5,795 nt of DNA, taken from NCBI GenBank assembly GCA_003445795.1, contig DMCN01000024.1, positions 1 through 5,795 on the forward strand, written 5' to 3'. The DNA is from Gallionellaceae bacterium (GTDB taxonomy: Bacteria; Pseudomonadota; Gammaproteobacteria; Burkholderiales; Gallionellaceae). Positions 4,915-5,795 of this stretch are shown here, one piece after another. A program made the position numbers and the translations under genes. Below the pieces are notes generated by a model. That model saw only the letters and a list, made by a program, of their open reading frames with translations, was not told where the DNA came from and ran no database searches. Position 1 is the stretch's first letter, and every line of letters starts with the position of its first letter.

Positions 4915-4921
4915 TCGATTC

Positions 4922-5668
4922 TCACGTATAGAAACTTTGTACCAAAGAACCGATGAGCAGGTTCCAGCCGTCTGCCAGCACGAACAGCATGATCTTGAAC
5001 GGCAGCGAGATGATGGCGGGTGACAGCATCATCATACCCATGGACATCAGCACGCTCGCCACCACCATGTCGATGATGAGGAAGGGGATGAACACCACGA
5101 AGCCGATCTGGAACGCGGTCTTCAGCTCGCTGGTGACATAGGCGGGCACCAGTATCTTCAGCGGCACGTCTTCCGCGCTTTCCAGGGGCGGGCTTTCCGA
5201 GATGCGCACGAACAGGGCGAGGTCGGCTTCGCGCGTCTGCCGCAGCATGAAGGTCTTCAGTGGCGCGCTGCCTTTTTCGTACGCCTGTTCCAGCGTGATC
5301 TTGTTCTGGCTGAAAGGCAGGTAGGCATCGGTGTAGATCTTGTCGAACACCGGCGCCATCACGAAGAAGGTGAGGAACAGCGACAGGCCGATCAGCACCT
5401 GGTTCGGCGGCGACGACGGTGTGCCGATGGCGGAACGCAGCAGGCCCAGCACGATGATGATGCGGGTGAAGCCGGTCATCATCAGCAGGATGGCGGGCAG
5501 GAAAGTGAGCGACGAGATCAGGATCAGCGTCTGCAGACTCAGCGTGTAGGTCTGGCCGCCACCGGGGGCGGGGGTGCTGGTCAGTGCGAGCATGCCGGTC
5601 TCGGCGGCGAAGGCCGAAGCGCTCAGCGCGAACAACAGAGCTGCGGCGATGAGCTTCTTAACCGACAT
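4922..5668 (-). CDS. fliP: Flagellar type III export apparatus protein FliP
   Basis: FliP is the main building block of the flagellar export gate. The 248-residue protein starts with a cleavable signal peptide (cleavage likely after AFA at residue 21), as in other FliP proteins. Diagnostic blocks follow in order: SLTFLPAILLMM at 53-64, FTRIIIVL at 67-74, PPNQVLIGL at 87-95, the periplasmic-side FMLRQTREADLALF at 140-153, TSELKTAFQIGF at 179-190, and the MMMLSP block near 212-217, ending with DGWNLLIGSLVQSF. All are intact. The ATG at 5668 is preceded by GGAG at a suitable distance and overlaps the end of fliO by 11 bases, indicating coupled translation. Confidence 0.97.
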   Translation of the reverse strand: MSVKKLIAAALLFALSASAFAAETGMLALTSTPAPGGGQTYTLSLQTLILISSLTFLPAILLMMTGFTRIIIVLGLLRSAIGTPSSPPNQVLIGLSLFLTFFVMAPVFDKIYTDAYLPFSQNKITLEQAYEKGSAPLKTFMLRQTREADLALFVRISESPPLESAEDVPLKILVPAYVTSELKTAFQIGFVVFIPFLIIDMVVASVLMSMGMMMLSPAIISLPFKIMLFVLADGWNLLIGSLVQSFYT

Positions 5669-5795
5669 TGCGCTTCTCCATCATCTGCTTCAGCCACATC
5701 TGGAATTTGTTGTCGTCGCCGGTCTGTGCGTTGGAAGTCGACGGCAGGCTGCCTTTCGGCATGCTGTGCAGCGCGTTCACCTGTCCGGGAGCGAG
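5658..5795 (-). CDS. fliO: Flagellar protein FliO, C-terminal fragment
   Basis: The 45 C-terminal residues are visible, read from the window edge to a TAA at 5660-5658. FliO is a membrane protein that helps assemble the FliP ring of the export gate. The fragment has the APGQV motif (residues 2-6 of the fragment) typical of the end of the FliO cytoplasmic domain, a flexible polar stretch, and a final helix FQMWLKQMMEKRN like the F...L-rich ends of FliO proteins. Identity rests on this short similarity and on its place directly upstream of, and overlapping, fliP. The N-terminal membrane helix lies outside the window. Confidence 0.8.
   Translation of the reverse strand, partial: LAPGQVNALHSMPKGSLPSTSNAQTGDDNKFQMWLKQMMEKRNVG

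Overview
The window joins two unlike pieces of DNA. Positions 1 to about 1103 (plus strand) look like the distal end of an integron gene-cassette array. Positions 1170 to 5795 (minus strand) are GC-rich chromosomal genes of a motile, Gram-negative, respiring bacterium. The FliOPQR sequences, an octaheme periplasmic cytochrome and a cassette array together suggest a betaproteobacterium, perhaps of the Nitrosomonadales/Gallionellaceae type. That taxonomic guess is inference only.

Cassette array (1-1103): three small genes face right and are separated by short attC sites. The cassette 1 and 2 products are small membrane proteins that I do not recognise (CDS 41-325 and 407-670). Cassette 3 encodes a barstar-family barnase inhibitor homologue (762-1049) with no RNase partner in view. 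Two attC sites (320-377 and 694-756) fold into the expected imperfect hairpin, with the same two unpaired bases. A third (1044 to about 1103) keeps its left core site and inner hairpin but has no right core site. Another right core site lies at the left edge (28-34). No integrase gene is in the window. By cassette orientation it should lie to the left.

Junction (1104-1169): there is no gene here. It contains a short segment unrelated to attC and a weak hairpin/T-tract that could terminate the convergent minus-strand operon.

Electron-transfer operon (3751 down to 1170, minus strand): three tightly coupled genes encode, in order, a membrane-anchored FAD/NAD(P)H reductase with a C-terminal 2Fe-2S domain, a five-helix histidine-rich membrane protein that is probably a b-type cytochrome, and a membrane-anchored octaheme c-type cytochrome. 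The first two genes abut exactly (TAAATG) and the last two overlap by ATGA. Together they could carry electrons between cytoplasmic NAD(P)H and the periplasm. The final partner is unknown.

Flagellar export genes (5795 down to 3852, minus strand): the 3' end of fliO, then fliP, fliQ and fliR, encode the membrane core of the flagellar type III export apparatus. They are closely packed or overlapping and appear to form one transcription unit. A 100-bp gap with an AT-rich inverted repeat separates fliR from the electron-transfer operon.
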